From Parvimonas micra (lineage in GTDB: Bacteria; Bacillota; Clostridia; Tissierellales; Peptoniphilaceae), in assembly GCF_021300775.1 (NCBI RefSeq), contig NZ_JAJTJP010000002.1, forward strand, positions 62,001 through 126,000: DNA of 64,000 bases, read 5' to 3'. The position numbers were made by a program, and so were the translations under genes. How positions within the stretch are numbered: position 1 is the first letter of the stretch; the number at the start of each line of letters is the position of its first letter. Of the stretch, positions 41,440-52,916 are shown in pieces. Under the pieces are notes generated by a model that saw nothing but the letters and a program-made list of their open reading frames with translations, did not search any database and was not told where the DNA came from.

Positions 41440-42855
41440 ATGTTTGAAAATGATATTATTGTTGAAAGCTTATGGCTTGAAGTTTGCAATGAGTTGAAAG
41501 ACAAGCTCGGAGAGAGCCGTTTTGCAACTTGGATTGAAGTTTTAAAACCAATTTGTTATGAGAATCATAAGTTAATGGTGCTTTGCCAATCAAATTATAT
41601 AAAAACTTTTATAAATGGAAATTTTAAGGAATATATTGAAGATGCTATTAATAATCAGCTTTTTCCTCTAATTCAGGAGAAAACTGAGCTTTTACCTGTT
41701 GTAGCAACTGATGATGCATATTTGGAAGCGATTAAAAATGCAGGTGGTCAAACTTCTTTCTTTTCAAAATCTGGTGAAAAGTCAGTTAAGAAAGGAAAGT
41801 TAAAGAAAATTTCTTCTTCAAATGATTCTTTAGCTTTTTCTGAAAAATTTACTTTTGACAATTTTATAAAGGGTAAAAATAATGAATTTGCTATGGCAGC
41901 TGCTGAAGCTGTTTCAAAAAATCCAGCTGGTACTTACAATCCGCTTTTCATTTATGGTAATTCTGGACTTGGAAAGACACATCTTATGAAGGCAATTGGT
42001 TATGAAATACATAAGAATTTCGATTGTAAAGTTTTGTATTTGAGTAGTGAAAAGTTTACTATTGATCTTATCGACTCTATTAGAGATAAAAATCAGAATT
42101 CAGAGTCTGAGTTTAGAAAAAAATATAGAAATGTTGATGTTTTGCTTATAGATGATATTCAGTTTATCGCAGGAAAGACTGCAACACAAGAGGAGTTTTT
42201 CCATACATTTAATGAATTATACAGTAGAAATAAGCAAATTATCATTTCATCAGATAGACCACCAAAGGAAATTAAAAATCTTGAGGACAGACTTAAGAGT
42301 AGATTTAATATGGGTCTAACTGTTGATATTCAACCACCTGATTTTGAAACTAGAATGGCTATTTTACAAGATAAGGTAAAATATGAGCCGATAACTCTTT
42401 CAAATGAGGTTCTTGAATTTATTGCAATGAATATTAAGACAAACATAAGAGAGCTAGAAGGAGCTTTAATTAATGTTTTAGCTCATTATAAATTGAAACA
42501 AGATGCTCCAATGACTGTTGATTATGTTAAGGGAATTTTATCTCAAAAGCTTAATGAACTAAATAGGAGAGAGTTGGATATAGATTTAATTAAAGAAACT
42601 GTAAGTCAATATTTTAAGATTGAAGTTTCTGATTTAAGTTCAAAAAATAGAGCTAATTCAATAGCTTATCCAAGACAGATTGCAATGTATCTTTGCAGAA
42701 ATATGTTGGATTGTGCATTAGGAAATATAGGTTCGGCTTTTGAAAAAGATCATACAACTATTATGCATGGTGTTAAAAAGATTGACGAAAAGATAAAGAC
42801 GACAGAATCTGTAAAGCAAGATATTGAGAATATAAAGAAAATGTTAGAGGATTAA
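41440..42855 (+). CDS. dnaA: Chromosomal replication initiator DnaA
   Basis: A 471-residue initiator. Domain I is about 1-85. AAA+ domain III has GNSGLGKTHLMKAIG, LLIDDIQFIAGK and SSDRPPKEI. Domain IV is the DNA-binding end with YPRQIAMYLCR and FEKDHTTIMHGVKKI. It binds the DnaA boxes on both sides of its own gene and unwinds oriC. AGGGAG precedes the ATG. Domain II linker is short and Lys/Ser-rich. Confidence 0.97.
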   Translation: MFENDIIVESLWLEVCNELKDKLGESRFATWIEVLKPICYENHKLMVLCQSNYIKTFINGNFKEYIEDAINNQLFPLIQEKTELLPVVATDDAYLEAIKNAGGQTSFFSKSGEKSVKKGKLKKISSSNDSLAFSEKFTFDNFIKGKNNEFAMAAAEAVSKNPAGTYNPLFIYGNSGLGKTHLMKAIGYEIHKNFDCKVLYLSSEKFTIDLIDSIRDKNQNSESEFRKKYRNVDVLLIDDIQFIAGKTATQEEFFHTFNELYSRNKQIIISSDRPPKEIKNLEDRLKSRFNMGLTVDIQPPDFETRMAILQDKVKYEPITLSNEVLEFIAMNIKTNIRELEGALINVLAHYKLKQDAPMTVDYVKGILSQKLNELNRRELDIDLIKETVSQYFKIEVSDLSSKNRANSIAYPRQIAMYLCRNMLDCALGNIGSAFEKDHTTIMHGVKKIDEKIKTTESVKQDIENIKKMLED

Positions 42856-42910
42856 TATTACAAAAAAGTAATATTATTTTTAAGGGATTTTTTAGTTATT
42901 CAACTTATAC

Positions 42911-42942
42911 TGTTTATAAGTATGTTGATAAGTTGTTGATAA
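42911..42942. promoter_or_regulatory. DnaA box-like cluster downstream of dnaA
   Basis: TGTTTATAA (42911), TGTTGATAA (42923) and TGTTGATAA (42934) are one- or two-base variants of the DnaA box TGTGGATAA, 11-12 bp apart. More TGTTTATAAG and TTATACAGT words follow up to about 43020. Confidence 0.6.
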
Positions 42943-43062
42943 CTTTTAAATGTTTTTTATGTTGTTAATATGTTTATAAGTATATGAATATTTAGTTAAA
43001 TTATACAGTAGTTATACAGTTGTTAAATGTTGAAATTTAAATATTAAATTGGGTTGTTTGAG

Positions 43063-43117
43063 TTATTCACAGCCCCTACTACTATTACTACTAAATTATA
43101 TATTTTTTTATATGTGA
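43063..43117 (+). promoter_or_regulatory. Origin unwinding site: DnaA box, GC stretch, DnaA-trios
   Basis: TTATTCACA (43063-43071) is followed by GCCCC, then TACTACTATTACTACTAA (43077-43094), six DnaA-trio-like triplets, and an AT-rich tract. This order is that of the basal unwinding system described for Bacillus subtilis oriC, between dnaA and dnaN as there. Confidence 0.8.
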
Positions 43118-43132
43118 AAAGAGGAGAAAATT

Positions 43133-44239
43133 ATGGAAATAAAGATAATGCAAAATGATCTTTTGAGTTTAATAAATATATCTTTAAGAGCTATAAGTTT
43201 GAAAAATAATACTTCAATTTTAGAAGGTATTTTATTTATTGCTAAAGATAATAGATTAACTTTGAAGTCAACTGATTTGGAATTAGCTATTGAAACTTCA
43301 ACTGAATGTAAGGTAGAAAAAGAGGGTGAAGTTTTACTTAATGCTTCAATGATTTCAAATATAGTAAGAAAATTACCAAATGATGAAGTTCTTATTAAAG
43401 TTGATAGAGAAAAAGTGTTTATTCAAAGTGAAAATGCAAAATTTAATATTATTGCAATGGATATTTATTCATATCCAGAATTTCCAACTTTTGAAAATAA
43501 AGTGGACTTTACTGTTCAAGATAATTTACTTAAAGTTGCAACAAAACAAACTATTTTTGCAACAGCAGTTGATGATTATAGAATAGTTTTAAATGGTGTT
43601 GATGTAGAAATAGAAAATCATAATGTTGATTTTGTTGCGCTTGATGGACATAGAATTGCAAAGAGAAGTTTTAAAATTTCAGAAGATATTGAGAAAAAAG
43701 TTATTATTCCACCAAGAGCTTTAAATGAAATTTCAAAAATTGTTCCTGAGGGATCAGTTGTAGGAATTTCTCTTGTTAGTGGTAGTGCTATTTTCACTTT
43801 TGAAAATACTATCTTTTCAACTAGAGTAATTGACGGAGAGTATTTGAATTACAAGGCTCTATTTTCTTATGAATACAAGACAAAAGTTATTGTTTCAAGA
43901 CGTGATTTGATAAATGCGATTGAAAGAGCAAATATTATCTACAAGGCTGAAAAAGGAGATTTAGTTACTTTTACAATAGATGATAATAGTATTTTAGTTG
44001 AAGGTTCATCTGAAATTGGAGATTTAAAAGATGTTATAGACATCAAAAAAGAGGGAGATAATCTTAAAATAGCCTTTAATTCAAAATATATTTTAGAAGG
44101 ATTAAAGACAATAGAACAAGATTTTGTTGAAATTACATTTAACGGTAGAGCTGGTGCTTGTATCATTAGACCAGAAGATGAAAATATAGATTATACTTAT
44201 TTAGTTTTACCAGTTTTATTACAAGATTCTCAATATTAG
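43133..44239 (+). CDS. dnaN: DNA polymerase III beta subunit (sliding clamp)
   Basis: A 368-residue clamp with three repeated domains (KIMQNDLLSLINISLRAIS at the start, FATAVDDYRIVLNGV and LDGHRIAKRSF in the middle, RPEDENIDYTYLVLPVL at the end). It tethers the polymerase to DNA. GAGGAG precedes the ATG. It heads the dnaN-yaaA-recF-gyrB-gyrA run. Confidence 0.96.
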   Translation: MEIKIMQNDLLSLINISLRAISLKNNTSILEGILFIAKDNRLTLKSTDLELAIETSTECKVEKEGEVLLNASMISNIVRKLPNDEVLIKVDREKVFIQSENAKFNIIAMDIYSYPEFPTFENKVDFTVQDNLLKVATKQTIFATAVDDYRIVLNGVDVEIENHNVDFVALDGHRIAKRSFKISEDIEKKVIIPPRALNEISKIVPEGSVVGISLVSGSAIFTFENTIFSTRVIDGEYLNYKALFSYEYKTKVIVSRRDLINAIERANIIYKAEKGDLVTFTIDDNSILVEGSSEIGDLKDVIDIKKEGDNLKIAFNSKYILEGLKTIEQDFVEITFNGRAGACIIRPEDENIDYTYLVLPVLLQDSQY

Positions 44240-44248
44240 GAGTTAAAA

Positions 44249-44473
44249 ATGGAAGAAATTATTATTGATACTGAATTTATAAAATTAGATTCGCTATTAA
44301 AATATGCAGCAGTTGTTCAAACTGGATCTGATGCTAAATTCTTTATATCAGAAGGTTTAGTTTTAGTTGATGGAGAAGTTGAAACAAGACGTGGTAGAAA
44401 AATTTATGATGGAATGACTGTTAAAGTATTAGCTGATGACGAAGAAGTAAATTTAATTATTAAAAAGAGGTAG
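44249..44473 (+). CDS. yaaA: S4 domain protein YaaA
   Basis: A 74-residue S4-type RNA-binding protein (FIKLDSLLKYAAVVQTGSDA, then FISEGLVLVDGEVETRRGRK), the usual gene between dnaN and recF in Firmicutes; implicated in large ribosomal subunit assembly. AGGAG is 9 bases upstream. Confidence 0.9.
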   Translation: MEEIIIDTEFIKLDSLLKYAAVVQTGSDAKFFISEGLVLVDGEVETRRGRKIYDGMTVKVLADDEEVNLIIKKR

Positions 44474-44475
44474 AG

Positions 44476-47485
<3,010 letters not shown>

Positions 47486-47494
47486 GAGGAATAA

Positions 47495-49924
47495 ATGGCT
47501 GATATAGAAAATAAAATAAATGTTGTCGATGTAGATATCGAAAAGGAAATGAAAAAGTCATACCTTGAATATGCCATGAGTGTTATTGTTGCAAGAGCTT
47601 TACCAGATGTTAAAGACGGTTTAAAGCCTGTTCATAGAAGAATTATTTATGCAATGCAAGGTCTAGGACTTTTACCAGACAAACCTTATAAAAAATCTTC
47701 AAGACTTGTTGGGGAAGTAATGGGTAAGTATCACCCTCATGGTGATTCTGCAATATACTATGCAACTGTAAGACTTGCTCAAGATTTCAACTTACGTTAC
47801 CCTCTTGTTGACGGTCAAGGAAACTTTGGTACAATTGACGGAGACGGCGCTGCTGCTCCTCGTTATACAGAAGTTAGAATGCAAAAACTTGCTCTTGAAA
47901 TGTTAAGAGATATAAATAAAGATACAGTAGATTTCGTTCCAAACTACGACGAAAACGAAAAAGAACCAGTTGTTCTTCCAAGTAAATTTCCAAATCTTTT
48001 GGTAAATGGTGCTGCTGGTATCGCTGTTGGTATGGCTACAAATATGCCACCACATAATTTAAATGAAGTAATTGATGCAACTTGCGAATATATTGATAAT
48101 TTTGATATTTCAGTTGATGAACTTATGAAATTTGTTAAAGGACCTGATTTCCCAACTGGTGCAAATATTATGGGACTTGAAGGAATTAAACAAGCTTATC
48201 ATACAGGACGTGGAAAAATTACTGTAAGAGCAGTTGCAAATATTGAAGAATACAATAACAAAACTAGAATTATAGTTACAGAAATTCCATATCAAGTTAA
48301 TAAAACTAATTTGATTATGAAGATTGTTGAACTTATCAAAGATAAGAGAATTGAAGGTATTTCTGACCTTAGAGATGAAAGTAATATGAAGGGAATTAGA
48401 ATTGTAATCGAATTGAAAAGAGATGCAAACCCTAATATTATCTTAAATAATCTTTATAAACATACACAAATGCAAACTACTTTCGGTGTAATTAACCTCG
48501 CACTTGTAAATGGTGAGCCAAAAGTTTTAACTTTAAAGGAATTAATCGGACATTATGTTGAACATCAAAGAGATGTAATTACAAGACGTTGTAAATTTGA
48601 ACTTAAAAAAGCTGAAGATAGAGCTCATATCGTTGAAGGTCTATTAAAAGCAATTGATCATATTGACGAAATCATCAAGATAATTAGAGCTTCTTATTCT
48701 GATGCACAAGAAAAACTTATGGAACGTTTTGGTTTTACTAAAATTCAAGCTGAAAGCATCTTAGAAATGCGTTTAAGAAGACTTCAAGGTCTTGAAAGAG
48801 AAAAATTACAAGAAGAATATAACTCTTTGATTAAAGAAATTGCTAGACTTAAAGAAATTTTAGGAAATGAAAGATTAATCTTAAATATTATTAAAGAAGA
48901 ACTTTTAGAAATTAAAGAAAAATTTGGAGATGACAGAAGAACTGAAATCAAACCTAATTTTGATGAAATCGAAATTGAAGAGTTAATCAAAGAAGAAGAT
49001 GTTGTAATAACTCTTACAAAACAAGGTTACATTAAGAGAATTCCTTCAGATACTTACAAAGTACAAAATAGAGGTGGAAAAGGTGTTGTAGCTCTTACTA
49101 CAAAAGAAGATGACTATGTTGACAGTCTTTTCATCACTTCAACTCATAGTGTAATTTTATTCTTTACTAATAAGGGAAGAGTATATAAATTAAAAGCTTA
49201 CGAAATCCCAGAAGGAAAGAGACAAGCTAAAGGACAAAATATTATAAATCTTCTAGAATTAATGCATGGGGAAAAAGTAAATGCAGTAATTCCAGTTAAA
49301 GAAACAGAAGCTGATGAATACTTAATTATGACTACTAAGAAAGGTACAATTAAGAGAACATCTGTTGAGCTTTTCAAATCTATTAGAAAAGTTGGTATGA
49401 AGGCTATTAACTTAGTTGATGATGACGAATTAATTCAAGTTAGAGTTTCAACAGTTGAAGATTCAGCTATAATCGTTACAAGAAAAGGACTTGCAATTAA
49501 ATTTGCACTTTCTGATTTAAGAGAAATCGGAAGGACTGGACAAGGTGTAAGAGGAATTAAACTTGATAAAGATGATGAAGTTGTTTCTATGAACCTTGAT
49601 TCAGAAGGAAAGCATCTACTTGTATTTTCTGAATTTGGTTATGGTAAGAGAACTCTTACTTCAAGTTACAAAGTACAAAATAGAGGCGGAAAAGGTGTTA
49701 AAACTTATAAAGTAACTGATAAAACAGGGTATGTTGTTTCATCAAAAATTGTAAATCCAAGTGACGAAGTTATAGTTCTTTCACAAAGTGGCGGAATTAT
49801 AAGACTTCTTGTTAAGGATATTCCTGTTAAAGGTAGAGATACACAAGGAGTTATAATTAAAGATGTAAATAAAGAAGATGACAAGATCGTTGCAGTTGCA
49901 AAATATGTAAATGATGTTGAATAA
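47495..49924 (+). CDS. gyrA: DNA gyrase subunit A
   Basis: An 809-residue subunit. The catalytic Tyr is Tyr124 ([11 protein letters not shown]). The quinolone-determining segment reads [18 protein letters not shown]: the first hotspot is Ser85 (E. coli Ser83), the second, E. coli Asp87, is Tyr89 here. The C-terminal beta-pinwheel has repeated blades (NRGGKGV occurs twice). AGGAGG precedes the ATG. The STAS gene follows after 9 bases and is likely co-transcribed. Confidence 0.97.
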   Translation: MADIENKINVVDVDIEKEMKKSYLEYAMSVIVARALPDVKDGLKPVHRRIIYAMQGLGLLPDKPYKKSSRLVGEVMGKYHPHGDSAIYYATVRLAQDFNLRYPLVDGQGNFGTIDGDGAAAPRYTEVRMQKLALEMLRDINKDTVDFVPNYDENEKEPVVLPSKFPNLLVNGAAGIAVGMATNMPPHNLNEVIDATCEYIDNFDISVDELMKFVKGPDFPTGANIMGLEGIKQAYHTGRGKITVRAVANIEEYNNKTRIIVTEIPYQVNKTNLIMKIVELIKDKRIEGISDLRDESNMKGIRIVIELKRDANPNIILNNLYKHTQMQTTFGVINLALVNGEPKVLTLKELIGHYVEHQRDVITRRCKFELKKAEDRAHIVEGLLKAIDHIDEIIKIIRASYSDAQEKLMERFGFTKIQAESILEMRLRRLQGLEREKLQEEYNSLIKEIARLKEILGNERLILNIIKEELLEIKEKFGDDRRTEIKPNFDEIEIEELIKEEDVVITLTKQGYIKRIPSDTYKVQNRGGKGVVALTTKEDDYVDSLFITSTHSVILFFTNKGRVYKLKAYEIPEGKRQAKGQNIINLLELMHGEKVNAVIPVKETEADEYLIMTTKKGTIKRTSVELFKSIRKVGMKAINLVDDDELIQVRVSTVEDSAIIVTRKGLAIKFALSDLREIGRTGQGVRGIKLDKDDEVVSMNLDSEGKHLLVFSEFGYGKRTLTSSYKVQNRGGKGVKTYKVTDKTGYVVSSKIVNPSDEVIVLSQSGGIIRLLVKDIPVKGRDTQGVIIKDVNKEDDKIVAVAKYVNDVE

Positions 49925-49933
49925 GGAGATATT

Positions 49934-50239
49934 ATGGAATTAAAAGTTGATTTAAGACAAGAAGGAGAAAAACTATTTGTCGATTTACAAGGTGATTTAG
50001 ATATAAATTCTAATCAGGCTTTTAAAGATAAAGTAAATTCCGTTAAAGGAATTAAAAATATAGTAGTAAATTGTGATAACCTATCATATATTGATTCAAC
50101 AGGACTTGGAGCTTTTGTAAGTATTTACAAGAACTTAAAAGAAAATGGAGAAAAACTTGTTATTAAAGGATTAAAACCACATATTAAGAAGATTTTTCTA
50201 ATAACTGATTTAGACAAAGTATTTGATATTGAGGAGTAA
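49934..50239 (+). CDS. STAS-domain anti-anti-sigma factor (RsbV/SpoIIAA-like)
   Basis: A 101-residue single STAS domain: LQGDLDINSNQAF and CDNLSYIDSTGLGAFVSIYK. Ser55 is the position phosphorylated by the partner kinase in this family. When unphosphorylated it would bind the anti-sigma factor and free the sigma factor. It is followed after 2 bases by an RsbW-like gene and then a sigma gene. AAGGAG precedes the ATG. Confidence 0.9.
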   Translation: MELKVDLRQEGEKLFVDLQGDLDINSNQAFKDKVNSVKGIKNIVVNCDNLSYIDSTGLGAFVSIYKNLKENGEKLVIKGLKPHIKKIFLITDLDKVFDIEE

Positions 50240-50241
50240 TT

Positions 50242-50589
50242 ATGGATAAGATATTTGTAAAAATTCCTTCAGAAAAAAAATATATTTCAACAGTTAGACT
50301 TTCAATCTCATCCATAGCTAATACAATAGCCATGGATATTGAATGTATCGAAGATTTAAAAGTTTCAATTTCTGAAGTTATGAACTTATTTGTTGATGAA
50401 AGTAGTTTTTTTGAAATCAGCATTGCTGTTATTGAAGATAAAATTGAAATTGAAGTATTACCAGATGTATCTATTTCTGAAATTCAGCAAAAAGAAGAAA
50501 ATAAATTTGCTTTATTAATTTTAGAAAATTTAGTTGATAAAATAGAATTTAAGGAAAAAAGTGTACTTTTAGTTAAAAACAAAGGATAG
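50242..50589 (+). CDS. RsbW-like anti-sigma factor, degenerate ATP site
   Basis: A 115-residue protein that by position and opening (IFVKIPSEKKYISTVRLSI, DIECIEDLKVSISEVMNLF) corresponds to RsbW/SpoIIAB serine kinases. The N box region SEVMN remains. The G1 box DxGxG expected after the EIEVxxxx strand is replaced by LPDVSISEIQQ, and no glycine-rich lid is seen before ALLILENLVDKIEF. It may bind the sigma factor without kinase activity, or may use ATP differently. Also shorter than the usual 135-160 residues. Confidence 0.75.
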   Translation: MDKIFVKIPSEKKYISTVRLSISSIANTIAMDIECIEDLKVSISEVMNLFVDESSFFEISIAVIEDKIEIEVLPDVSISEIQQKEENKFALLILENLVDKIEFKEKSVLLVKNKG

Positions 50590-50593
50590 GGCT

Positions 50594-51358
50594 ATGAAAA
50601 AGGGATATAACAAACCGGACTCAGAACAAATAAAAGCTCTTTTTAAAGAGTATTTTGAAAATCCCACACCAGAACTTAGAGATAAATTAATTGAAAAAAA
50701 TCTATATATGGCTGAAATTTTAGCTAAAAAATATGTAAATCGTGGAATTGATTATGATGATTTATTCCAAGTTGCAAGTCTTGGCTTAATTTACGCCATA
50801 GATAGATATGATATTTCAAAAGGTTTTGAATTTTCAAGTTTCGCAATGCCGACTATTGTCGGAGAGATAAAGAGATATTTCAGAGATAAAGGTTGGGTAA
50901 TTCGTGTTCCAAGAAGAATACAGGAGAACTCTAAAAAAGTTAATAATGCAAAATATCATTTAACACAAGAGCTTGGAAGAACTCCAACAATTAAAGATAT
51001 TGCAGATTATGTAGAACTTTCTGAAGAAGAAGTGTTGGAAATTATGGAAGCTAGTAAGGTTTATACACCTCAATCATTAGACCAAAGTTTTGAAAATTCA
51101 GATAGTGAAGACAAGGATACAAACTTAATTGATGTCGTTGGAGAAGATGATAAAGAATATGATTTTATCGATAATCAAGACTTTATCAGAAAAACTTTAG
51201 ACAAATTATCCGAAGTTGAAAAGCAAATAATACTTGGAAGATATTTTGAACAAAAAACACAAGTTGCTCTTGCAAAAGAGCTAAACATTTCACAGATGAC
51301 AGTAAGCCGTCTCGAAAAAAAGGCACTTGCAAAGTTTAGAGAAGAAATGAATGTATAA
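50594..51358 (+). CDS. SigB/SigF/SigG family sigma factor
   Basis: A 254-residue sigma factor. Region 2: RGIDYDDLFQVASLGLIYA, FEFSSFAMPTIVGEIKRYFR (characteristic of the SigB/SigF/SigG group). Region 3: LTQELGRTPTIKDIADYVE. Region 4: RYFEQKTQVALAKELNISQM. It follows STAS and RsbW-like genes, a complete partner-switching set. No sporulation genes are seen, so a stress or surface regulon is more likely than forespore control. It ends at a hairpin. Confidence 0.92.
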   Translation: MKKGYNKPDSEQIKALFKEYFENPTPELRDKLIEKNLYMAEILAKKYVNRGIDYDDLFQVASLGLIYAIDRYDISKGFEFSSFAMPTIVGEIKRYFRDKGWVIRVPRRIQENSKKVNNAKYHLTQELGRTPTIKDIADYVELSEEEVLEIMEASKVYTPQSLDQSFENSDSEDKDTNLIDVVGEDDKEYDFIDNQDFIRKTLDKLSEVEKQIILGRYFEQKTQVALAKELNISQMTVSRLEKKALAKFREEMNV

Positions 51359-51362
51359 TACA

Positions 51363-51390
51363 AAAAATCAACGGACACCCGTTGATTTTT
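51363..51390 (+). terminator. Terminator after the sigma gene
   Basis: AAATCAACGG-ACAC-CCGTTGATTT with a T run. The terminator after the DUF4026 gene (54280) has almost the same sequence. Confidence 0.92.
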
Positions 51391-51734
51391 TTATTGTGAG
51401 GAATATTTTGATAGAAGTAAAAGATTTAACGAAAGATTTTTAAGGATATTTATGCTATAATAATTGAAGTAGTTATCAATTTTGACGGCTTTCATGATAT
51501 TCCTATTTGGTATATGAACAGTATTACTGTATATCATTATGGTGTTCTGTTTATTTGAGGAGTTAGATTCTTTTATTCGAGGATAACATGTAATATGTAA
51601 TCGGGCTTGGTCATCGGTTTTCTATTTAGTCCTTATGGGCTTCCGATGATAGGAGCAACTGTGATAGCATTTATTGAATTGATAAATGAGAAGATTAAAG
51701 CGGTGTAGACAAATTAGAATTTAGGAGAAAATTT
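51391..51734. other. Remnants of mobile-element genes
   Basis: No intact gene. Besides the fragment at 51601-51708, one frame near 51485-51555 reads FDGFHDIPIWYMNSITVYHY without a start and stops early. I take the stretch as decayed accessory DNA, and its G+C seems slightly above its surroundings. Confidence 0.4.
51601..51708 (+). pseudogene. C-terminal fragment of a CD1845-like conjugative-element protein
   Basis: The frame reads LVIGFLFSPYGLPMIGATVI then an acidic/basic tail to a stop. FxxSPYGLP is the familiar end of small membrane proteins (CD1845 type) of Tn916/CTn-like elements. A stop codon lies immediately upstream in frame, so the gene is broken. Confidence 0.4.
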
Positions 51735-52499
51735 ATGAGTCGAAAAAAGGCGATTTTTATTTATTTATTAGGAACCTTAGGGCAAATATGGATGATATGT
51801 ATTATAGTTTTTATATTGCGTAACTTGGGTATTGTTGTAGATTATACGATGCCAATGGGAATGGTTGCTATTGGAATAGGTGGAGTTTCATCTGTTCTAT
51901 GGGGAACTATTATTGCACTTAGATACAAAAAGTACAGTACGAAGGAAATATTAAAGGATTTTTTCGATATAAAGCAAAACATCAGCAGTTATTTACTCGT
52001 TATTGTGTTCTTGCTTTTGGATTTTTGCTATGTTGCATTTGATGGAAAATTAGCATTGAATACGTGGTATATTCCTATTATCTTATTTCTTAAAGCAATC
52101 CTTTTTGGTGGGATTGAAGAAGTAGGGTGGAGATATATTTTTCAACCAATTATGATGGAACGCCATAGTTATATTAGTTCAACTTTAATTACTTTTGTTC
52201 TATGGGGAATATGGCATTTTTCTTATTTCTACATTGAAGGAACATTGCCACAAGTACAAGTGTTTGGATTTTTGCTTGGATTGTTAACTAATTGCTTTAT
52301 TTTATCCGCATTATTTATAAAGTCAAATAGTTTGTGGATATGTGTGATGACACATTCGTTAATAAATGTTTTCTCACAATTAGCAGTAGGTGGTAATCAA
52401 AATATAACTTATGCTTGTAAAATAATTATTATAGTAATGGCAATGGTTCTTTCGATTAGAGAGCAAAATAAAAAAGTAACTAATGTGTCAGTTTTTTAA
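51735..52499 (+). CDS. CPBP family intramembrane metalloprotease
   Basis: A 254-residue protein with about eight membrane segments. The CPBP/ABI motifs are GGIEEVGWRYIFQP (EExxxR-like), FVLWGIWHFSYF (FxxxH) and MTHSLINVF (HxxxN). Bacterial relatives serve in bacteriocin immunity or prenyl-protein-like processing; the target is unknown. AGGAG precedes the ATG. It lies among mobile-element remnants and is probably acquired DNA. Confidence 0.85.
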   Translation: MSRKKAIFIYLLGTLGQIWMICIIVFILRNLGIVVDYTMPMGMVAIGIGGVSSVLWGTIIALRYKKYSTKEILKDFFDIKQNISSYLLVIVFLLLDFCYVAFDGKLALNTWYIPIILFLKAILFGGIEEVGWRYIFQPIMMERHSYISSTLITFVLWGIWHFSYFYIEGTLPQVQVFGFLLGLLTNCFILSALFIKSNSLWICVMTHSLINVFSQLAVGGNQNITYACKIIIIVMAMVLSIREQNKKVTNVSVF

Positions 52500-52553
52500 A
52501 GAGTGGTAAATTCCAGTTTCTCGAGCTAAATAAAACTGAATATTGAAGATATA

Positions 52554-52586
52554 AGGCGATTAAGAAATAGAAATCTTAGTCGCTTT
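52554..52586 (+). terminator. Terminator after the CPBP gene
   Basis: GCGATTAAGA / TCTTAGTCGC stem (one G-T pair) followed by TTTTTC. Confidence 0.7.
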
Positions 52587-52852
52587 TTCTTATGCAAAAA
52601 ATAAAAAAGAGAGGTGGTATGAGAAGTGGAATTTGTTTATTTTTATAACTCTTATGTAGACCTTTTCAGCTACTGTATTCTAGCAAAAATCATAGTAACT
52701 GATAAAAGGTTTAAGAACTTATCCTCAGATGTAGAGATTTTTTATTCTTGACTATTGTAGCATAGGAGTATCTAGTATATGAAAAATTGACTTTGGTTTT
52801 ATTTTAAAAAAATTATAAGTTATATTATAGTATATTTTAAATGTAAAAAATA

Positions 52853-52881
52853 TTGAAACTACTCAATTATTGTGCTATACT
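52853..52881 (+). promoter_or_regulatory. Promoter of the DUF4026 gene
   Basis: TTGAAA-N17-TATACT, 36 bases before the start codon. Confidence 0.65.
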
Positions 52882-52916
52882 GACATTAATTATATTAGTA
52901 TAAAAGGAGAAAAATA

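Larger units (their letters stand above)
52500..52916. other. Intergenic region with a terminator and a doubtful short frame
   Basis: A hairpin after the CPBP gene, then a 41-codon GTG frame (52627-52752) with AGAGGTGG upstream but no recognisable product, then the promoter of the DUF4026 gene. Nothing else is seen. Confidence 0.5.
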
